From positions 124,001-188,000 of the forward strand of contig NZ_QEQQ01000005.1 of the NCBI RefSeq assembly GCF_003097235.1: a DNA stretch of 64,000 nucleotides. The letters are read 5' to 3'. The translations under genes and the position numbers were made by a program. Shown in pieces: positions 60,711-64,000 of this stretch. This DNA is from Pseudomonas sp. CC120222-01a. Its GTDB lineage: Bacteria > Pseudomonadota > Gammaproteobacteria > Pseudomonadales > Pseudomonadaceae. The notes below the pieces were generated by a model. The model had not been told where the DNA came from. It searched no databases and saw only the letters and a list, made by a program, of their open reading frames with translations. Within the stretch, counting starts at the first letter, position 1. Every line of letters starts with the position of its first letter.

Positions 60711-60741
60711 AAAAAGACCGGGGCCGCTTGTGCGGCCCCGG
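60711..60741 (-). terminator. fxsA terminator
   Basis: On the minus strand CCGGGGCCGC-ACAA-GCGGCCCCGG then TCTTTTTC, 10 perfect pairs, 14 bases after the fxsA stop. It isolates groESL from fxsA. Confidence 0.9.
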
Positions 60742-60755
60742 GGTGACAGGTCTGG

Positions 60756-61217
60756 TTACTTGTCGCGGCGCTCGTACTCGCCTTCGATCACGTTCGGGCG
60801 ATGGCCGCCATCACGCGGCTGCGGCTGGAACGGGTCGTCCTGGAACGCGCGCTGGCGCATGGCCTGGGCCTCGGCGCGCTCGCGCATCTTGCGGGCCGCC
60901 AGGTGGCGGGTGAACGGCAACAGGCACAGCAGGCCCAGCACGTCGCTGATGAAGCCCGGCAGCAGCAGCAAACCACCACCCACGGCCAGCATCAGGCCCT
61001 GGAACATGTCCTCGGCGGGCAATTCACCACGCTGCAGGCTTTCACGGGCACGCAGGGCGGTGGCGAGGCCCGCCACACGCACTACCAGCACACCCAGGGC
61101 GGAACCGGCGATGATCAGCAGCAGCGCCGGGAAGAAACCGATGGCGCCAGCGACCTTGACGAAGACGAACAGCTCCAGCACCGGGAACAGTAGAAACAGC
61201 AATAGAAAAGCACGCAT
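60756..61217 (-). CDS. fxsA: FxsA-family membrane protein
   Basis: A 153-residue membrane protein with four hydrophobic helices in the first 110 residues and a charged, cytosolic Arg-rich tail. It begins Arg-Ala-Phe-Leu-Leu-Leu-Phe-Leu-Leu-Phe-Pro-Val-Leu-Glu-Leu, as in E. coli FxsA. FxsA overproduction suppresses phage T7 exclusion by F plasmid PifA, but its normal role is unknown. A TTG one codon earlier is in frame; the ATG at 61217 is preferred. It keeps its usual place upstream of groES in pseudomonads. Confidence 0.9.
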   Translation of the reverse strand: MRAFLLLFLLFPVLELFVFVKVAGAIGFFPALLLIIAGSALGVLVVRVAGLATALRARESLQRGELPAEDMFQGLMLAVGGGLLLLPGFISDVLGLLCLLPFTRHLAARKMRERAEAQAMRQRAFQDDPFQPQPRDGGHRPNVIEGEYERRDK

Positions 61218-61284
61218 CAAAGCATTCCTCGTCGGAAGAGACCCTTCCTGTAAGACCTACAGATGGATGCGTGCACTCCGGATT

Positions 61285-62016
61285 TCAAGCCTCGACTTCA
61301 GTCGCAGCCGGCCATTGGTCGGCGCGCGCCAGCAACACCAAGGCTTCGCGGACTTGTGTCGGCGTGTTGCAAGGCGCGGGGAAGGCTAACCAGTAGATGC
61401 CCTGGCCGATGCGCAGGTGCATGCCCTCGCTGTCGATGCCGACCATCTGCGCCGGCACGCTGCGCGGCAGGTCGCTGAGCTCGACGTAATGGGCGATGGC
61501 ATTGGCATGGTCGCTGTTCATGTGCTCGATCATGCTCGCCTCGGCCTTGCCCGCGAACGGATTGGCCAGGGTCACCTGGTCGAGCCAGTGGATCGCGCCG
61601 AAACCGCCGATGTAGCGATGGCGCACCGGCTGCAGGACCCAGAAGTCGAAATCATGGGCCTTGTGGTAGTTGGCGGCGTCGGGGAAGTAGCGGTAGTAGC
61701 GCTCGGCTGCCGCCTCGATGGCGGTCTCGTCGACCAGCTTGTGCGCCTCGGCCATCACCGTCAGGCGGCCGACGGCCTGCACGTCCTCGGCCTCGCGCTC
61801 ACCTACCAGCAGCGAGCACTTGGGGTCCTTCTGCAGGTTGTGGGTGTGCTGGGCGATACGGCTGATCAGGATCAGCGGATTGCCCTCGGCATCCAGGCAG
61901 TAAGGCACCACCGAACCGAACGGGAAGCCGGGCATCGACTTGGAGTGGGTCGAGAGCACGCCGCGGTATTCCTTGAGCAGCAGTTCCCGGGCGGGGCGGA
62001 TGGCGTTGGTACTCAC
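61285..62016 (-). CDS. hugZ: HugZ-family haem oxygenase/pyridoxamine-phosphate-oxidase-like protein
   Basis: A 243-residue split-barrel flavin/haem-binding protein. The N-terminus Arg-Gly-Val-Leu-Ser-Thr-His-Ser and Phe-Pro-Phe-Gly-Ser-Val-Val-Pro-Tyr form the barrel, and the C-terminal DUF2470 part carries Met-Asn-Ser-Asp-His-Ala-Asn-Ala. HugZ of Helicobacter and Campylobacter degrades haem for iron. Here activity is inferred from the family only. GTG 62016 is chosen because AGGAG lies about 9 bases upstream; further upstream the frame runs through REP-like sequence. Confidence 0.8.
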   Translation of the reverse strand: MSTNAIRPARELLLKEYRGVLSTHSKSMPGFPFGSVVPYCLDAEGNPLILISRIAQHTHNLQKDPKCSLLVGEREAEDVQAVGRLTVMAEAHKLVDETAIEAAAERYYRYFPDAANYHKAHDFDFWVLQPVRHRYIGGFGAIHWLDQVTLANPFAGKAEASMIEHMNSDHANAIAHYVELSDLPRSVPAQMVGIDSEGMHLRIGQGIYWLAFPAPCNTPTQVREALVLLARADQWPAATEVEA

Positions 62017-62081
62017 TGAAGGCGGCTCCTGGATGCGGACTGGATGAGTGACAAGATAAGCATTATCACATCCAGTGCCAA

Positions 62082-62172
62082 TGGGGCTGCTGCGCAGCCC
62101 ATCGCAGGCTTCGAGGCCTGTGCAGTACCTGTGGGAGCTGGCTTGCCTGCGAAAGGGGCGCAAAGCGCCCCC
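62082..62172. repeat. Degenerate REP pair after the DUF481 gene
   Basis: GGGGCTGCTGCGCAGCCCATCGCAGG-like sequence from 62082 and TGTGGGAGCTGGCTTGCCTGCG...GGGGCGCAAAGCGCCCC to about 62172. The elements diverge clearly from the others, so this is an old or mixed copy. Confidence 0.55.
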
Positions 62173-62178
62173 AAGGAT

Positions 62179-63189
62179 CTACCAGGTCACACCAAAGCCA
62201 GCGGTATAGCGGGTCTTGTCCAGGTCGCTTTCCCGCGTCCCGGTGATGATGTCCTTCTCTGCCTTGAGGTTGAGCGAGGCCCATTCGGTGACCTTGTAGC
62301 GCAGCCCCACCTCGGCATCCAGCGCGTAGTCGGCCACGCCACCCAGCGGTTTGGCGAACTCGCCATTGGTGAACAGCTGGACGTTCTTGCCAATCAGGTA
62401 GCGGGTGTAATCCCACTTCACCGCCGCCGAGTAGAAGTTGTCCTTGGCACCGTCCTGATACTCGAAGTCGGTACGGTTGATCAGCGAGCCCAGCGAGAAC
62501 GCGCCCAGCTCGTCGTCCCAGAACTGGTAGCCAGGGCCGGTACCAACCGTACGCTGGCGGGAGAGGTCTTCAATGTGGTCGCGCTTGTACTCCATGCGGC
62601 CCTGCCAGAACCACTTCTCGGTGATGAAGCGGTCGAGCGCGTATTCGGCGCTCCAGTTGTCAGTGGTGGTGACGTCGTCCTTGGATTCGCGGTTGTATTC
62701 GCCTTCGGCGTTGTGCCGCCAGCGGCCATGGCGGGCGGTGGTCTTGAAGTCGACATCGTAGTCGTTGCTGTCGGTCTCGGCGCGCTTGTAGTCCAAGGCC
62801 ACGTCGACGTTACCCTTCCAGATGAAGTCCTCGACCAGCGGCTTGGGCTTCATGATCTGCTGGACACTGGCCAGGTCGACGGTCTTTGGCGCTTCGCCAT
62901 TGGCCAGCGTCACCTTGCCCGGCTCGGCGGCCTTCAGCGACTTGGCCTTCTCGCCTGTATAGGCGTCCTGCTTGACCAGCAGCTCCTGGTCGCTTTCCAG
63001 GGTCTTGACCTGTTTCCAGTCCAGCGAGATCGAGCCGCCATACGGGGTTTCCAGCAGCAGCTTGCCACCGTCGAATACACGGATCTTGCCGCTGAGCCGG
63101 TCCCCGTTCTTCATCCACACGGTGTCGGCGAACGCCGGGGCGGTACACAGGGAGGCAATCAACAGGCAAAACAGGGATCTAGAATACAT
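62179..63189 (-). CDS. DUF481 outer-membrane beta-barrel protein (YdiY-like)
   Basis: A 336-residue exported protein. The signal peptide is about residues 1-22 (Phe-Cys-Leu-Leu-Ile-Ala-Ser-Leu-Cys-Thr-Ala-Pro-Ala-Phe-Ala). A short N-terminal domain (Asn-Gly-Asp-Arg-Leu-Ser-Gly-Lys-Ile) is followed by a DUF481 barrel with alternating amphipathic strands and a terminal Phe-Gly-Val-Thr-Trp. It is probably a salt- or stress-induced outer-membrane protein, but no function is established. The ATG at 63189 gives a normal signal peptide; the open frame upstream does not. Confidence 0.85.
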   Translation of the reverse strand: MYSRSLFCLLIASLCTAPAFADTVWMKNGDRLSGKIRVFDGGKLLLETPYGGSISLDWKQVKTLESDQELLVKQDAYTGEKAKSLKAAEPGKVTLANGEAPKTVDLASVQQIMKPKPLVEDFIWKGNVDVALDYKRAETDSNDYDVDFKTTARHGRWRHNAEGEYNRESKDDVTTTDNWSAEYALDRFITEKWFWQGRMEYKRDHIEDLSRQRTVGTGPGYQFWDDELGAFSLGSLINRTDFEYQDGAKDNFYSAAVKWDYTRYLIGKNVQLFTNGEFAKPLGGVADYALDAEVGLRYKVTEWASLNLKAEKDIITGTRESDLDKTRYTAGFGVTW

Positions 63190-63342
63190 AAGCGCGCTAC
63201 AGGTTCGATTTGACGAAAAAAGCCGGGCATTATCCGGATGCCGACGACCAGAGCAAGGACTGACCCAGGAGCATGCCGTTGAGTTCAACTCTCATTTGCC
63301 GCGACCATTCGTCCGGTTTCATCCCAGGCCAGGGCTGCCCTG

Positions 63343-63696
63343 ATGTCTGAGGGATATGCGCACACCCAGGATTCGCCAGAAGCCCGACGAACGGCCCTGT
63401 ATTCGGTGCTAGGCCAGGTACCCGAGGGCAAGGTGGTCAGCTATGGCGAGCTCGCCGAGCTGGCGGGCCTTGGTCGGGCGGCACGTTGGGTCGGTCGCAC
63501 CCTTGGGCAGTTGCCAGCCGATACCCGCCTGCCGTGGCACCGGGTACTCGGCGCAGGCGGGCGGCTGAGCTTGGCGCTGGGCACGCCTTCGGGCGATGAA
63601 CAGCGGGCCAGACTGCGCGCAGAAGGTGTGAATGTGACCAATAATCGTGTGGATATGACGCGCCATGGCTGGCGCCCGATGGAGCACAGCGGTTAG
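63343..63696 (+). CDS. Alkyltransferase-like DNA-repair protein (Atl, MGMT-like without Cys)
   Basis: A 117-residue protein of the MGMT C-terminal fold. The active-site Pro-Cys-His-Arg is replaced by Pro64-Trp65-His66-Arg67, so it cannot take alkyl groups itself. The DNA-binding helix (Ser-Tyr-Gly-Glu-Leu-Ala-Glu-Leu-Ala-Gly) and Val-Gly-Arg-Thr-Leu are normal. Atl proteins bind O6-alkylguanine and pass it to nucleotide-excision repair. It is followed by an AmpG-like gene. Confidence 0.88.
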   Translation: MSEGYAHTQDSPEARRTALYSVLGQVPEGKVVSYGELAELAGLGRAARWVGRTLGQLPADTRLPWHRVLGAGGRLSLALGTPSGDEQRARLRAEGVNVTNNRVDMTRHGWRPMEHSG

Positions 63697-63739
63697 AGTG
63701 CGCGCTTTGTTTTCGCAAATTTGAGGCAGATGTTGGCCC

Positions 63740-64000
63740 ATGCCCCGTAAAACCTGGCGCGCTGCGCTTGCTGCCTATGCCAGCCCGTCAACCTTGGTAC
63801 TTTTGCTGCTGGGCTTCGCCGCCGGCCTGCCCTACATGCTGGTGTTCTCGACCCTGTCGGTATGGCTGCGCGAGGCTGGCGTGGCCCGTGAAACCATTGG
63901 CTACGCCAGCCTGATCGGCCTGGCCTATGCCTTCAAATGGGTCTGGTCACCCCTGCTCGACCAGTGGCGCCTGCCGCTGCTTGGCGGCCTGGGGCGACGC
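63740..64000 (+). CDS. ampG: AmpG-like MFS muropeptide permease, 3' truncated
   Basis: Only the first 87 residues are visible before the window ends. Met-Pro-Arg-Lys-Thr-Trp-Arg-Ala-Ala-Leu is followed by a hydrophobic helix with Gly-Phe-Ala-Ala-Gly-Leu-Pro-Tyr-Met-Leu-Val-Phe and then Trp-Leu-Arg-Glu-Ala-Gly-Val-Ala-Arg-Glu-Thr-Ile-Gly, which is typical of AmpG. Such permeases import anhydromuropeptides for cell-wall recycling. It starts 43 bases after the Atl stop, possibly in the same transcript. Confidence 0.82.
   Translation, partial: MPRKTWRAALAAYASPSTLVLLLLGFAAGLPYMLVFSTLSVWLREAGVARETIGYASLIGLAYAFKWVWSPLLDQWRLPLLGGLGRR

Overview
The window is about 64 kb of ordinary, gene-dense, GC-rich chromosome from a member of the Pseudomonas putida group. 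The evidence is the pcaRKFTBDC beta-ketoadipate cluster in its P. putida order, an MvaT-type H-NS analogue, the ColR/ColS pair with the metal-binding residues described for P. putida ColS, a BifA-type protein beside sodB, and many P. putida-style REP pairs. I see no rRNA, tRNA, insertion sequence, prophage or CRISPR array. Most gene ends carry a hairpin, either a Rho-independent terminator or a REP pair. The first and last genes are cut by the window edges.

Layout. 1-8.5 kb: a cut Mpo1-like membrane protein, then the pca genes on the minus strand with PcaR operators in front of pcaF, pcaK and pcaR. 8.5-14.6 kb: a candidate small RNA with a strong terminator, a 66-aa protein, a Pit phosphate transporter, a HerA/YjgR-like ATPase and an amino-acid/GABA-type chemoreceptor with a FliA-like promoter. 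14.7-19.4 kb: a tightly overlapping operon of glycosyltransferase, deacetylase and lipid-flippase-like protein, then purU and mvaT. 19.4-26.2 kb: exonuclease I, a PilZ protein, a lipoprotein, pyruvate kinase, a 2Fe-2S flavin reductase and class I fumarase. 26.3-33.3 kb: small metabolic enzymes and an envelope operon (serine hydrolase, small exported protein, YceI, cardiolipin synthase). 33.4-41.5 kb: ornithine-lipid genes olsB-olsA, acpH, an ArsR-type regulator with three palindromic operators in front of xenB, a coiled-coil membrane protein, an epimerase, argP/argO and sodB. 41.7-53.6 kb: bifA, a four-gene periplasmic cluster (imelysin lipoprotein, di-heme lipoprotein, second imelysin-like lipoprotein, Tat-exported DUF1513 protein) and an RND efflux pair. 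53.8-58.4 kb: the ColRS region, with a methyltransferase-inaA-small protein operon and a PAP2 phosphatase gene, each preceded by a ColR-box candidate. 58.5-64 kb: groEL, groES with a sigma-32-like promoter, fxsA, a HugZ-family protein, a DUF481 outer-membrane protein, an alkyltransferase-like DNA repair protein and the start of an AmpG-like permease.

The genes fall into a few working groups. One is aromatic catabolism: PcaK imports 4-hydroxybenzoate/protocatechuate, and PcaB, PcaC, PcaD and PcaF carry the ring-cleavage product to acetyl-CoA and succinyl-CoA; pcaGH and pcaIJ are not here. Another is envelope lipid and glycolipid remodelling: olsBA, clsB, the glycosyltransferase operon, and the ColRS-linked phosphatase and kinase-like genes. 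The rest cover redox and iron handling (sodB, the imelysin/di-heme cluster, HugZ, xenB) and core metabolism or chaperones. The least understood unit is the imelysin/di-heme/DUF1513 cluster at 43.9-49.2 kb; the glycosyltransferase operon and the small RNA candidate at 8.5 kb come next.
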